Shown in pieces: positions 1 to 9,704 of a stretch of DNA of 42,500 bases. Source of the stretch: Prorocentrum cordatum (lineage: Eukaryota > Sar > Dinophyceae > Prorocentrales > Prorocentraceae); contig CAUYUJ010000880.1 of assembly GCA_963575745.1 (NCBI GenBank), forward strand, positions 364,920 through 407,419. The letters are read 5' to 3'. The notes beneath the pieces were generated by a model. It did not search any database, was not told where the DNA came from, and saw nothing but the letters and a program-made list of their open reading frames with translations. Every line of letters starts with the position of its first letter. Position 1 is the stretch's first letter. The position numbers and the translations under genes are program-made.

Positions 1-73
1 AGCTCCAAATTCTTGCAACCATCGCAAGAAGCCCAATGACTCGGTCTCCTGAAGATTTTTTTGGTAGCAGTCG

Positions 74-801
74 TCAATGCGTGAGGCCTTGCTGCGATGG
101 CCACGCAAGAGATTCTTCAATCACGCTGTAAAGTTGAGACAAGTCTGCCAGTGCAATGTCTGGCTGGCGTTCAATATCTGCGGGAGACAGCACGTCTACC
201 CCCATGCCTGCCCTGGGTCGCATTGCGCGCGCCGCTCTCCAAGTTTCCTCAACAGACAGTGGATCCACAGGATCGTCACGCGCAGCCTGCCGAGCTCAGG
301 AGAAGGCGCCCTGAAGCTCCCTCTCGTCGCGCTCACTTGGAGCCCACAGCTTGCGAAATCCAGCGGCCCTGTGGTCAAACATGTCTTTGGGGCGGAAGAG
401 GGCCTGGGGCCCAACGACCACCTCATCGACAGGGGCGGATTCTTGGCGCATGGATGTGTAAAGAATCCTCGCTGATGTCGACATAACCACCCACTCTCGG
501 AAATCCGCGAGCAATGCTCTCAGCGCGCGCCGCCGACATCTGCCAGCAATGCGCTTGGCTTCAGCAGCGCCAGGCCATGGGCGCCATCGAAAGCACCATT
601 CTGGAGTAAAATCGGCCACCTATCCCAAGAGGGGTCTGAACCTTCACGCAAACCTCTATGGGCCTGACCGGGGCACTCCTGGAGAAGATGCCGACATGAT
701 TGTTCAAGCTGCCGCTGCTGTGTGTATGCCGACCTCTGAGACCGATGATTGTCGAGGCGACGTAATGCCGCGTGGACCTTCTCCCACCACGAAGCGACCA
801 C
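74..801 (-). pseudogene. LINE reverse transcriptase, N-terminal region (frameshifted)
   Basis: Three minus-strand pieces form the region just before the RT fingers. The first (520-801) begins with WWEKVHAALRRL. The second (296-619) contains RALRALLADFREWV, a stretch with LFRPKDMFDHRAAGF, and WAP. The third (74-268) reads DPLSVEETWRAARAM followed by GVDVLSPADIER and ESLAWPS. The last block resembles the segment of dinoflagellate LINE polymerases that precedes the first RT motif. The pieces lie in different frames, so at least two frameshifts are needed to join them. The YxDD-type active site would be left of base 1 and cannot be judged. Not expected to be functional. Confidence 0.65.
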
Positions 802-816
802 ATCCCCATGCGGTAC

Positions 817-1619
817 TCATTTGCTCTTATTAGGTACTCGGACCTCGCAGATCTGAAAACTATAGTCTAGAGCGAGAGACTGTGTCGGTGGTGGTTCCAC
901 CCCGCGATGGCCATGCACCGCCCTCTCCAATGTCGCCGCCCATGAAGCGTATAGAGCCGAAACATGGGCGACGGAAGGGCGCTCAAGCCTGGCAGCTACG
1001 GACGATAAATATGCGTGCGAGGGTGGGTATTCCGTTGTTGGGATGAGTCCAACCGCCGTTCTGGCGTCAATCCACACATCGCCAGGCACGAAGAAGTAAC
1101 CTCCCGGGTGACACCTTGGGGGGGGAGGGCTCTTCGAATGCGATGGATGGGGTGGCGACGGTAGAGGGGGGCGGTGCATCATCCTCGGCCATCGAGCCCT
1201 CGACAGGCGGCACCAGCCCCCAAGTGATGTTGGGAGCATATTGGGGCAAGCGAAATACTGGCGCCCCAGGGTCCCGAACGAACTGCCTGGAGGACTCGCT
1301 GCGCAGCCAGGACCATCGGCAGCGCCGTGCTCGGCTTCATCCCCCCAGCGGGATCAGCTTCGCTCGTGGCCGCTGGCGTTCCCAGCTTAGAGTCAACGAC
1401 AACATGTAGCTCGTCGGCCCAAGGGTCCTCCTCCGAGGGGGTGTCCGACTGGATGTCAAAAGTCTCGCGTTGGCCCTGCGTTCTGGCAGAACTCAAAGTT
1501 GCAGCGGTCGCTCGCCCTTCCTCCTCTGGCTGACTTGCGCTAGTCGCAGAGTGGTCGGATTTGGCAGAAGCCCGGGGGTCCCCAAACAGCTCGCGATACC
1601 GCTCATCAGTCCTCAGCAC
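817..1619 (-). pseudogene. LINE inter-domain linker between endonuclease and RT
   Basis: Two overlapping minus-strand open stretches (817-1239 and 1179-1619) fill the space between endonuclease and RT remnants. They include an acidic segment (SDTPSEEDPWADELHVVVDSK) and Pro/Ser-rich parts but no domain I recognise. The position and same strand suggest they are the decayed linker of the same LINE rather than a separate gene. Confidence 0.4.
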
Positions 1620-1630
1620 TGGCCGCGGCG

Positions 1631-2372
1631 CTAACCGCCCTGGCCACGAGACAGTTGAGATTTGGAACCTGGTGTGGGGGCCGTCTTGGGTCGACCGACC
1701 TGCGGGGGTCGAGCTGGCAACGCTAATCTCCTAGCCGTAAGTTGCTTCCCTGAGGGCCTCAGGGACAATTTGAGCGCACAACGGGTCTCCCAGGGTGCAC
1801 TCGCGAGCGGGGCGACTTCGATGAGATGCGCTGCGGCCGCGAAACTCCGAACTACATACTCAATGTTACTGCCACCCCTACCTGCACCGCACGTGCAATC
1901 GATGGGCGCCTTTGCAACCTCGCTTCCCACCCTCGACAAAGACCCCGAGGCAGCCAAGGATGTGGAAGAGACGTTAAAGTCTGGAGGGGGGCGAGGAAAT
2001 CCCCTAATTCAGCGAATCGCTGTACAGCGCCACCCGTCAATCCAATCGCTGTAAACCCGTGGAAGGTGACTAGGACGAATGAATATCCTACCATGTGTAC
2101 GCGGGCAGCAGTGAAACCGCCCATCAGATTCTGACCGTCACCGTGGAAGCCGGATCAGTGATCTAATTGGGGCGCCAGTGGATGAGTTTGCATGTGACCA
2201 GGAGCCGAGATCCACTCACCGCTCTCGGTGGTTTTATCGATGCCAGCTTGGCAGACATGCCTGTCGTTGCCCTAGCGGGATTGGCAATTGGACGAAGCTT
2301 ATCTGCGCGCGCTTCCCGCAGCCACTGATTCAGTCCTGAACGAGAGACATGAGTCTCAACAGGGCAACACAC
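1631..2372 (-). pseudogene. LINE AP-type endonuclease domain (frameshifted)
   Basis: Minus-strand pieces resemble the exonuclease-endonuclease-phosphatase fold that nicks target DNA for LINE integration. Piece 2163-2372 contains VETHVSRSGLNQWLREARADK, like the strand carrying the catalytic Glu and following helix. Piece 1852-2124 contains MVGYSFVLVTFHGFTAIGLTG, then LAELGDFLAPL-like spacing, like the strand before the GDFN motif; the GDFN itself is not visible and a frameshift lies there. Piece 1631-1957 contains GGSNIEYVVRSFAAA and CALKLSLRPSGKQLTARRL, matching the C-terminal (S/D)xIDYxxxS and HxALRLxLR block, with Arg where the catalytic His is expected. Clearly inactive. Confidence 0.6.
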
Positions 2373-2381
2373 ACGAAAACG

Positions 2382-2852
2382 TTAGGTAGAGTGAGCCTCC
2401 TGTGCGAATTTCCACTCCTTGTCCCCCACGGCAGTGATGTTGCTGCGCGCAAGCTGCATCTGATTTTCGTTCGCCCCAGGCACTCGCCCCTGATCGCGTG
2501 AAACCCGCGGCTCAGACTTGGCAGGGCACCCCGCGCCGCTGCTTGCTGAACCCAGTCCATGGTCGCCCGCTGCACTGGCGGCCTCCACCGTGGAGGCCTG
2601 CTCCTGCGCGGCGAACTCAGCTTCTGGAACCTTCTGCGCCTCGGCCGCCGCGCGTCTGGCCCGGGCATCCTCGGCCTCGCCGACGGCGCCCGCCACGGGC
2701 GCGGCAGGCGCCGCGCGGTGCGCCGACGCCTCGCCGCGCGGCGTGCCCGTTGGGGCGTCGCCTGGCGCCGCCTGGCGCGGCTGGCGCGGCTTGCCCGTCG
2801 GCCCCGCGCCTCTTCTTGGCAGGCCTGGCCGTTGTTCAGAGCCCCGAATCAT
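2382..2852 (-). pseudogene. LINE Ala-rich linker upstream of endonuclease
   Basis: A minus-strand open stretch with an Ala/Glu/Arg-rich helical segment (EDARARRAAAEAQKVPEAEF) followed by NITAVGDKEWKFAQEA, which looks like the entry into the endonuclease domain. The reading then slips into the frame covering 2330-2668, whose end reads LPNVFVCVALLRL. It belongs with the LINE at 1-3845. Confidence 0.5.
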
Positions 2853-3062
2853 CAGGGGTAACTCGGGTCAGGGATAACTCGGGTTCGTTTGTCGGGAATC
2901 CGAACCCGAGTAACCCCGGACCCGAGTTACCCCGGATAACTCGGGCGTCCAGAGCCCCGAATCATCAGGGGTAACTCGGGTCATGGCGAACTCGGGTTCC
3001 TTTTTCGGGAATCCAAACCCGACTTACCCCGGACCCGAGTTACCCCGGATAACTCGAGCGCC
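2837..3062. repeat. 113-bp tandem duplication rich in ACTCGGG/CCCGAGT
   Basis: Two copies of a 113-bp unit (2837-2949 and 2950-3062), each starting CAGAGCCCCGAATCATCAGG. Each unit is itself built of short inverted pieces (GGTAACTCGGGT against ACCCGAGTTACC), so it can fold. It separates the ORF1-like part of the LINE from the linker, so it probably inserted or expanded after the LINE. Confidence 0.85.
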
Positions 3063-3757
3063 CAAGTTGTGCCAGCTCGCATCCCCTCGTCCCTGGTGGT
3101 GAGCTTCGCGCACTGCTCGGCTTTGCCATCGGACAACGACTTGGCCCCGATCAGCCCCTTGCGTATCTTGTCGAACTCAAGACGCTCCGCATCGTCGCAC
3201 GCGAGACCTGGAATATTCTCAAATAATTCTCGATCGCATTTGAACTCGAAGAGTTTGCCCGAGGCTGGTGCTGCTGACGTCGTCGGAGTCGTCGGCTGCT
3301 GTCCTCTTGGGGCGATGACCTCCCGAGTGGCTAGGATGGTGGCGGCCTGCTTCTTGGTCAGCTGCATCCTCAACAGCACCACGGATTGGACTGCCTGAGT
3401 GCGCCTGTTGTTGATGTCGCGCCAAGATCCGCCAGCTCGCTGCAAAGACTGAAGGGCCTCCGAGGACGTTCCGCCTTGCTCGTTCTGCTCTAGCTTGAGC
3501 TTCTCGACCTGGGTTGCGAGCGTGCGCTTCAACTCGGGGGCAGTTGTCTGGGCCAGCGCCCTCTCGAGCAGCGCAAGAACCTCCCTCGTGCGTGAGGTCG
3601 GCGGGGGGGGGGCCTGCGCGGCGCCCTCTCCTGGGTGTGCCTTGGCCGCCGTCACCATGATGCTGGTCGTCAGCGACTGCGACCTTGAGAATACCCTTTG
3701 GGCCACCGCCGCTACTCTTGTCCTTGTCCTTATCCTTGCCTTTGGCTGGAGCAACAT
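2981..3757 (-). pseudogene. LINE ORF1-like coiled-coil protein fragment
   Basis: A 258-codon minus-strand open frame. Residues about 60-125 form a plausible coiled coil (ALLERALAQ, LKRTLATQVEKLKLEQNEQ, then SWRDINNRRTQAVQSVVLLRM and LTKKQAATI). This pattern is common at the N-terminus of dinoflagellate LINE polyproteins, where the part is thought to bind RNA; no zinc knuckle is visible. The last 25 or so residues are encoded by the tandem repeat at 2837-3062 and are therefore not original. Upstream, 3760-3845 in another frame encodes a basic KGKDKDKDKS stretch that may be the true leader. Remnant rather than functional. Confidence 0.55.
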
Positions 3758-3845
3758 ATAACTTCACCGTGCACAGTGCATGTCTCTGGCGATGAGTAAG
3801 TCGTTCCACTCCGACTGGGAACAACGCTTGCAAGTGGACCACGCT

Positions 3846-4083
3846 CGCGCCATTGTTGATATCCTCGGCTTTCGTCAGCGCAGAAGTCTGTGTGAGTCTA
3901 CTAGGGCGAGACAGCGAACACAGGGATTGTGCTGTCCCTCAAGCGCCCACGGGAAGAGACCGAGGCTATGGGTCCCGCCAGACTTGTTGGAGCCCAAGCG
4001 GCTTGAGAGGAGGAGGAGGAGGACGAGGAGGAGGAGGAGGACGAGGAGACATACACAAGCATGAAACTATCAGGAGCTGGCGC
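3846..4083. other. No gene; short GAG tract
   Basis: No recognisable coding region. A short (GAG)n-like purine tract lies at about 4006-4048. Confidence 0.5.
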
Positions 4084-4185
4084 GGAGCCCTTGGATCGCC
4101 GCTGGGCCCCGCTGGCGTTGCTCCCGGCGCCGCCACTGGCGCCTTCCGCGCGCCAGGGAGGGGGTCAGCGCCGATCCAAGAGGCC
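4084..4185. repeat. Family X short inverted-repeat element, copy 1
   Basis: Ends are inverted repeats: CTTGGATCGCCGCTGG on the left and CAGCGCCGATCCAAG on the right. The right half (GCGCCAGGGAGGGGGTC then AGCGCCGATCCAAGAG) recurs at 27213-27255. Confidence 0.6.
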
Positions 4186-4224
4186 CGCGTGGACCTCCGA
4201 GCGCGAGCGTCGCAGAATAACGCT

Positions 4225-4385
4225 GTCGTCCTCGCCGACGATGGCGCGTAAACTGCCCGCGCCAGGTCGCGCGTGTAGGCGCCGTCTTCTCCACGTGGTG
4301 TGCCGCCCTGGCGGCCTGCGTAAACCGCCGCGCAAGGGCGCTGTGCCATCTTGCGTAAGACCAGTTTTTGTTTCTCGTCGCACAG
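4225..4385. repeat. Family S dispersed repeat, copy 1
   Basis: Starts near CGCCGACGATGGCGCGTAA and ends near GTGCCATCTTGCGTAAGACC. Related copies are at 12511-12660, 22721-22859 and 36610-36960, with a partial at 29064-29110. The common skeleton is a GCGCCGACGTTCGCGCG-like start and a TCGCTGTGCCATCTCGCG-like end. Confidence 0.6.
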
Positions 4386-4936
4386 TTGACCATTGGGGAC
4401 AGAAAGGGCCCTTAACCCTGATCACACGATGGAGATGTGGCCTCACTGAGGGCCTTGTCTTCGCATCAGGGACAATACATCTGGGCGATTTGGCTGCATA
4501 CATCTGCAGACAAAACCCTATCCCGAATGTTCCGGGCTCTCCTAACTCAGGTCCCCTCCCAAACGGTTAGGTTAGGGGTCCTTGTTTGGTCAATCAGTTG
4601 ATGGACGTGCAATTTGTCTTAGTCTGGAGGTGGAGAACGGGCAGCTTGTCTTCTGCTGAGCCGCTCCGCGCCAACGGCGCGGCCCGGCGGCCCTTCTGGC
4701 CCTGGCGGCGCGGCTCCCCTCGCCACGCCCGGGGGGGGGGGTCGGTGTGCTCTGGGCTCCGACGGATCGGTCCTGCTCGAGAGGTGCCGCAGAAAGACTT
4801 GGTCCAGGGCCCCTCCTCGTCCTCTCCCCCCTCCTCTCCTTTCTCCTCCTCCGCCGCCTCCTCCTCTGCCTCCTCCTCCTCATCCTGATGATCGTTCCCT
4901 TCTCCCTCGTCCTCCCTGTGGATGGGCACGGAAAGA
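4386..4936. other. No gene; one CCT tract
   Basis: I see no gene. A C/T-rich tract (CCT/CTC units) spans about 4814-4885. Confidence 0.5.
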
Positions 4937-5093
4937 CGGGGTGCGATGCCCAACAGCAGTCCATGTGCATGGTGAACAGGGCTCGCTGTCCGCGCCGCCG
5001 CGGACGTGGTTCATTGGAGACAACAAGGCCGCCTGCCCAACAGCGGCCGCTGTCGGTTTTGGACAGCCTTTGTTGTTGGGCATTGTACCCATT
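4937..5093. mobile_element. Family BB short TIR element
   Basis: Imperfect terminal inverted repeats: left GGTGCGATGCCCAACAGCAG, right TGTTGTTGGGCATTGTACCC. The middle holds a GCCCAACAGCGGCCGCTG block that recurs at 28988-29020, and the end (TGGGCATCGTACCCATGAG form) recurs twice at 12686-12755. No coding capacity, so it would be a non-autonomous element. Confidence 0.55.
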
Positions 5094-5672
5094 TTCCCGT
5101 ACCCATTCCGGGCGTCCAGGTTTAAGGTTGTTGTTTTGATGGTTCACGATTTTGCAGAGTTTTCGCGACGTCGGATCTCAGAGCAAGCAGTGGATGGGCG
5201 GGAAAGGCGGAGACGACGTCGGGGGCTAACCGCCAAGGGGGGAGCAATACGTGTATTCGAGGGTGCCGATGATCCATGCCTTCGGCGAGGCTCCAAAGGC
5301 GAAGGCGTATAATGCCCGCCCCTCTTGGCTATTCGCCCCCTCGTCGCCCCCGAGTCAGGGGCAACGGCACTGGGAGGTTGGCCCAAGGGGGCAGCATGGG
5401 GCCCAAACCGCCCAGTCCTCGCCGGTCCGGGCCTGGGCCCCATTCCTCGCCGAGGACCGTCGAGCGTCGCCGGGCGAGGGCTTCTCGCCGATCTATCGGC
5501 GATGTGTTGCCGAGGGCGGGCTGCAGATGCCAGGATGGAAGCGAGTCAGAACGTCGGAGCTCCGAGCCAGACCCCCCTCTGGCTGAGGAACCTGCAGTCT
5601 CGCCCGCGGGGCCCTCGCCGATGCATCGCCGATCCCAGGTCGATGTTTCCCCCCCGAGCGAGTCCCCCCGTG
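5094..5672. other. No gene; GC-rich spacer
   Basis: Only short local palindromes are visible, such as GCCGATCTATCGGC near 5490. The long open frames here carry no recognisable domain. Confidence 0.5.
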
Positions 5673-6232
5673 GGAGGAAGGGAGGAGGACGAGGGCGAGG
5701 AGGACGAGGAGGAGGGAAGAGGAGGAGGAGGCGGAGGAGGAGGAGGAGGAAGAGGAGGAGGAGGAGGAGGAGGAAGAGGAGGAGGAGGAGGGGGGGACAG
5801 GAGGAGGAGAAGGAAGAGGTGGAGGAGGAGGAGGAGAAGGAGAGGAAGAGGCGGCATGGTCCTCCTCCTCCTCCTCCTTCTCCTTGTCCTCCCTCCTCCT
5901 CTTCTCCTCCTTCTCCTTCTGATGATCGTTCCCGCCCTTCCTCCTCTTGCTCTCCCTTCTTCCTCCTCCTCCTCCTCCTCCTCCCTCCTCCTCCACCTCG
6001 GCCGCCTCCTCCTCTTTCACTACTGATGATGATCGTTCCTCCTCCCTCCCGCTCCGCCCCTCCTCCTCCTCCTCCTCCTCCTCTCCCCTCCTCTCCTCCC
6101 CTCCTCCTCCTCCTCCTCCTCCTCCTCCTCCTCTCCTCCTCTTCCCATTCTCTCCTCCCTCCCATTCTCTCCTCCCTCCTCCCCGCCTCCTCCCTCCTCC
6201 CCGCCTCCCCCGCCTCCCCCCCCCCCTGGGAG
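5673..6232. repeat. Back-to-back AGG and CCT tracts
   Basis: A purine tract of AGG/GGA units (about 5673-5856) is followed almost at once by a pyrimidine tract of CCT units (about 5860-6232) on the same strand. The two halves are therefore roughly complementary and could pair as a large imperfect hairpin; each half could also form a triplex. The long Pro/Ser/Leu or Arg/Gly/Glu open frames across it are repeat artefacts. Confidence 0.9.
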
Positions 6233-6392
6233 CGGGGGAGGCCCGGGCGCGGCGGAATGGGCCGACCTCAGAGAGCCCCCCCCTCCAGGCCGCGCCGCGA
6301 CCCGCGCCACGGCTCCCCCGCGCGCGGTTTTCGCGCACGGTTTTCCCCGCGGCCACGGCGGCAGCCGAAGGAAAAACAACAAAGCCTTGGCA

Positions 6393-6441
<49 letters not shown>
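6393..6441. repeat. (CGT)16 microsatellite
   Basis: An uninterrupted run of CGT units ends just before CACCATGG. Confidence 0.95.
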
Positions 6442-6443
<2 letters not shown>

Positions 6444-6527
6444 CATGGAAAGCGTGACGTCCCCACACCAAAGTGCAAAGGGAGGTCCTGGGGTCTCAGG
6501 GTGAAGGCTTCCTGTGGAGGAGTGGTC
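6444..6527. repeat. Family E repeat, partial (right half)
   Basis: Matches the right half of the copies at 8318-8488 and 29252-29411: a GCGTGACG block, then CCAAAG, GTCCTGGGGT and TTCCTGTGG. Confidence 0.45.
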
Positions 6528-6765
6528 GAGCTCCTCCTGTCGTGAGATCGATGGAATGAGACATTGGTTCCTCCCCCCTCAAATCTCCTTGTCACCCGAA
6601 GGGTGGTCGTATAGGTAATTCTATCATTCCTCCCTGGGACTCCTGGATGTTTCTCGTCGCCGCGACTAGATCCGCCTCGAACGACGGGTCGGGCTGGCAA
6701 ACCTTCGGACCTTGACTTCCGCCGAGATACGTGTTTCCCTTCGCGCGGCACCAGGGGTCCCAATA

Positions 6766-6947
6766 CAGTCAACGCGCATAGCAAGGACGCGCGCCTTTTC
6801 TAGGGTACCCTTGTGTCCTTGCCTCTGCGACCGGTCCTTTGCCGTTTCCGTTCGGTTCTTGTCGTCGCCCGCCGCCCACACAATCCCAATTTCGGCCTCC
6901 AAGGGTCTCGCGTCCTTGCCCCCCGTCCTCAGTGTTGGTTTTCACTG
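6766..6947. mobile_element. Family O MITE (CAGT...ACTG), copy 1
   Basis: Begins CAGTCAACGCGCATAGCAAG right after a TA, and ends TTTTCACTG. Copies at 15843-16053 and 22500-22666 share the start, the GGGTACCCTTG-type block and the GGCCTCCAAGGG-type block near the end. The end sequence and TA flank fit a Tc1/mariner-type MITE. The right-hand flank here is TG, so the duplication has decayed. Confidence 0.65.
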
Positions 6948-7153
6948 TGCTTTCCCTTGGGGGCATTTCGGATATCCGTTCTTGACGGCCCCAAGGCCCG
7001 ACACCGAGCCTCGGAGGCCCCGTCGAGAACGACGGGGCCCTCCCTGGCGAGGCTCGTCCTCTTCGGGCCTCCTCTGTGGAGGCTTGCAGTCGCCACGGCC
7101 GCGTCCGCCTCGGAAGACGGACAGGGATGGACTCGGACGGGGCGAGGATTCAG

Positions 7154-7309
7154 TCGGGCATGTCCTTCTCCAGGAGGAATACTCCAGAGTAGCCCAAACA
7201 TTTGTTTGGGGACGATTTCCCGTCGATGTTTGACTATTTCTGAGTATTGATTGGACTTGTGTTTGAGTGTTTCGTCCAAAAGCCGCCTGTAGGGGGGCAT
7301 GCCCGACCT
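7154..7309. mobile_element. Family A MITE, copy 1
   Basis: About 156 bp between AGTCGGGCATG and CATGCCCGACCT. Inside are the family hallmarks: GAGGAATACTCCAGAGTAG near the left end, GGGGACGAT in the middle, TTTGACTATTTCTGAGTATTG, and GCCTGTAGGGGG just before the right end. The left flank GAGGATTC also precedes the copy at 18176. Confidence 0.85.
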
Positions 7310-7325
7310 AAGGTTAGTACGAGGG

Positions 7326-7470
7326 TACATCCGTTCTGGAGCGTTCCGGAACGCTCTCAGAGCGTTCCGGGGCGCTCCGAGAAGCCGCGTCGCGCAAGAC
7401 ACCCTCCAGAGCCGCCAGATCCAGGAGATTCTCGATTTCTCTTCGCCCGGGTTCATCTTCGTCCTGGCAG
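7326..7470. repeat. Family U repeat, copy 1 (GGAACGCTC palindrome)
   Basis: Begins with stacked GTTCCGGAACGCTCTCAGAGCGTTCC-type palindromic half-sites, then AGAAGCCGCG, CCTCCAGAGCCGCC and GATTCTCGATTT, ending near TTCATCTTCGTCCTG. The same order appears at 16806-16945 inside a foldback element. Confidence 0.65.
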
Positions 7471-7603
7471 CGTCTCAATGGACCTGGGAGGGGTCTATGG
7501 ACCGAGTTTGACCGCATTCGCGCAAGGATCGGGGGCGGCCAAGAGGGGGGTGATGAATAGGGGGGGATATCATGGCGGGGGCCATGATCTTTCCTCAGAC
7601 TTC

Positions 7604-7735
7604 ATGGCGCCTCTTCTTACTTCCATGCGTCCCTGGCCCCCCTGGGCCGCGCACGTGCCGCCGGCCATGATTTGCGCCCCCCCTCTTGGACGCCCCCCTC
7701 GTGGACGCCCCCGAAAGCAGGGAGGGCCGCCGTTC
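7604..7735. repeat. Family Z repeat, copy 1
   Basis: Shares GGCGCCTCTTCTTA, ACGTCCCTGGCCCCCC-like, GCACATGCCGCCGG-like and CATGATTTGC blocks in the same order with 9976-10110. No inverted ends were found. Confidence 0.6.
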
Positions 7736-7741
7736 TCTCAC

Positions 7742-7876
7742 GGGGCTCGAGCTAAACGGTGGTTTGGCGATCTCGTGGACCGCTGTCGTTTCTTCATGTC
7801 GTCTCGCAGCAAAGACAGCACGAAGGAAGCACGAAAGCAAGACGAAAGCGAAAGACATGGTTTAGCTCGAGCCCTG
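7742..7876. mobile_element. Family AA TIR element, copy 1
   Basis: A perfect inverted repeat encloses it: GGGCTCGAGCTAAAC on the left and GTTTAGCTCGAGCCC on the right. The interior (GGTTTGGCGATCTCGTGG, later AAGACGAAAGCGAAA) matches the larger copy at 23000-23152, which has equivalent ends. Confidence 0.75.
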
Positions 7877-8046
7877 TTGTCTCGCCCGGCCGCCTTCCGA
7901 CGACGGGGCGGGCGCCCCACCTCCCCGCCTGCAGGCCGTGTGCGCGTGGCCGCCGCCCCGCCGTCACGGGCCCCGGCCCCGACAGGAGGGCGAGAACCAC
8001 GACGTCGAGACCCTGCTGGCGGGCTCGGGAGCCACCCCGACCCCTC

Positions 8047-8173
8047 GAGGAGGAGGAGGAGGCGGAGGAGGAGGAGGAGGAGGAGGAGGGGGTGGAGGTG
8101 GAGGAGGGGGAGGAGGAGGAGGCGGCCGAGGAGGAGGAGGAGGAGGAGGAGGAGGAGGAGGAGGAGGAGGAGG
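8047..8173. repeat. GGA/AGG purine tract
   Basis: About 127 bp of GGA units with a few GGC and GGT interruptions. The Gly/Glu/Arg-rich frames across it are artefacts. Confidence 0.9.
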
Positions 8174-8317
8174 GGATCGACTACAGGAGTGGCTCACCCC
8201 CAAGCTTGGCTTCTCCGCCGAGCCCACGAGACATGCATCGGATGCCCGACAGATCTGCGGAGCGTTCGAGGTAGCTGTTTTTCGCAGATGCCGACGGAGG
8301 AACGAACCAATTGTGGG

Positions 8318-8488
8318 GTACAGTGGAAACCCATGACAAGAAACACCCTGCTTGCCTCCAGGGTGCCCTGGGTTTCTTGGGTTTCGAGGGTTCTGCCACG
8401 GATAAAGCGTGACGCCTCCGCACTACAAGCCAAGGGACGCCCCGGGGTCTCGTGGTTGGGTTCTGGAAGGTTCCTTGTGGTCGGGCCT
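8318..8488. repeat. Family E repeat, copy 1
   Basis: Runs from GTACAGTGGAAACCCATG to TTCCTTGTGGTCGGGCCT. The core, CTTGCCTCCAGGGTGCCCTG then GGTTTCTTGGG, is nearly identical at 29252-29411. Confidence 0.75.
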
Positions 8489-8713
8489 CCATGGCATATT
8501 CCGTAGATTCGGCGGAAGACACAATCTGGGGGTAGGTCAATTCTGTAGTCGATCTCCCCTGCTCGCACCCCTCGCCGCCTCCGCTAGGCCCAGTCCTCCG
8601 CTGGACGGGCTGCACGCTCCAGTCCTGGGCGCATATTAGACGGGCCAAGGCCTCCGATGTCTCGATCCAGAGTCCCGACGGAGTCCCCGGAAGTCCCGAT
8701 GCACGGCCCAATC

Positions 8714-8892
8714 ACACATGCATACATACATACATAAATATATATACATATATAAACATATATATAAACATATATATATACACATACATACATGCACGCA
8801 TGCGTGCGTGCGTGCGTGCGTGCGTGCGTACATACATGCATGCATCATGCATGCACACCCGCACACACACATGTATATATATATATATACAC
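8714..8892. repeat. (CATA)n/(TGCG)n/(CATG)n compound microsatellite
   Basis: Alternating purine-pyrimidine tract: ACATA and TATATA units, then TGCG repeats, CATG repeats and again TATATA. A similar compound tract lies at 21066-21210. Confidence 0.9.
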
Positions 8893-8985
8893 AACTATAA
8901 TTTTACTACCACGACCACCTCGCTCGCACCCGCCCACTCCCAGGCAAGGAGGGAGAAAGAGACGATCGGACGAGGAAGGAGGAAT

Positions 8986-9053
8986 GGAGGTGGTGGTGCT
9001 GGTGCTGTTGCTGGTGCTGTTGCTGGTGCTGGTGCTGGTGCTGGGGCTGGTGG
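8986..9053. repeat. GGTGCT hexamer-like repeat
   Basis: Tandem GGTGCT/GTTGCT units, about 68 bp; no gene is associated. Confidence 0.8.
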
Positions 9054-9412
9054 TGTGTCTTCTTCGGGCCCACACCTGGGGCCCCTTCCACAGGGCAGGG
9101 CTCCTCACCGTGAGCCGTCGGAGGCGCACGAAGGACGCACATACGTAATTACGTGCATCGACGCGGGTGTCGAGCGTGCGCGTTGCGCTAACGTTGATGT
9201 AGCACGCGGCTGGTCTCGCGGATTGGGGGGCGTGTTCCTGTGCGCGCTTGGGCGCGCCACGTCCTTCGATTGTGGGCTCTCTATGTATTGACGGTCTTTG
9301 ACTCCTTACAAGGCGAAGGCCCCCCCGAAGCCGAAGACCGGGAAAGCATCCGTCTTGATGTTGTTCCATACGTTCCCGGATAGCTCCTTGGAGAGCTGCA
9401 GGGTGGTAGAAT

Positions 9413-9596
9413 TCACAGACCCCCTTCGAGTCATGAAAAAATCGCGACGGAAGGTTTTTGGCTATTTTCGGCCCCTGGGGGGCCCTTACATGGCCTCGGG
9501 TCCGTCAAAAATCGACTCGGGATGAAAAACCGGTCCTGGGGAATGGGTCGAGACCCCCATGGGGGTCGACGTCATGAAAAAATAATGACGTCGGGG
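9413..9596. repeat. Family D repeat, copy 1
   Basis: CACAGACCCCC, then TGAAAAAATCGCGACGG, then TCGACTCGGGATGAAAAACC and GGTCCTGGGGAATG, ending in a second TGAAAAAATAATGACGTCGG. The second copy is 19017-19205. The two TGAAAAAAT blocks are in direct, not inverted, orientation. Confidence 0.7.
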
Positions 9597-9704
9597 GTTA
9601 GGGATAGTCCCGGCGGGGCCGGCCTGGAGCTCGCCCCGTCTTCCGTGAGAAGTCCCCGGCGGGGCCGGCCTGGAGTTGCAGCGTGTCCCGGCAGGCCTGT
9701 TCTG

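Larger units (their letters stand above)
1..3845 (-). mobile_element. Degenerate LINE-type retrotransposon, cut by window edge
   Basis: Reading leftwards from about 3845, the minus strand shows in order a Lys/Asp/Gly-rich leader, a coiled-coil ORF1-like segment, an Ala-rich linker, pieces of an AP-type endonuclease, a linker, and the start of a reverse transcriptase that runs off at base 1. This is the normal order of a LINE with an apurinic endonuclease. The frame changes several times and stops interrupt it, so it is a dead copy. The catalytic RT motifs would lie outside the window. A 113-bp tandem duplication (2837-3062) sits between the ORF1-like part and the linker. Domain order is seen; the family assignment rests on resemblance to LINEs that are abundant in dinoflagellate genomes. 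Confidence 0.75.

Noticed and set aside
2498-2974. Plus-strand Pro/Arg-rich frames opposite the LINE linker
   Set aside because: Antisense shadows of the Ala/Arg-rich LINE linker; no domain of their own.
5276-6457. Long open frame (393 codons), Ser/Pro/Leu/Arg-rich
   Set aside because: It runs across AGG and CCT tracts, and equivalent open frames exist on both strands. No domain. Microsatellite artefact.
7247-8506. 419-codon plus-strand open frame
   Set aside because: It crosses the A element's right end, U, Z, AA, a GGA tract and E. A real protein would not be assembled from five unrelated repeats.
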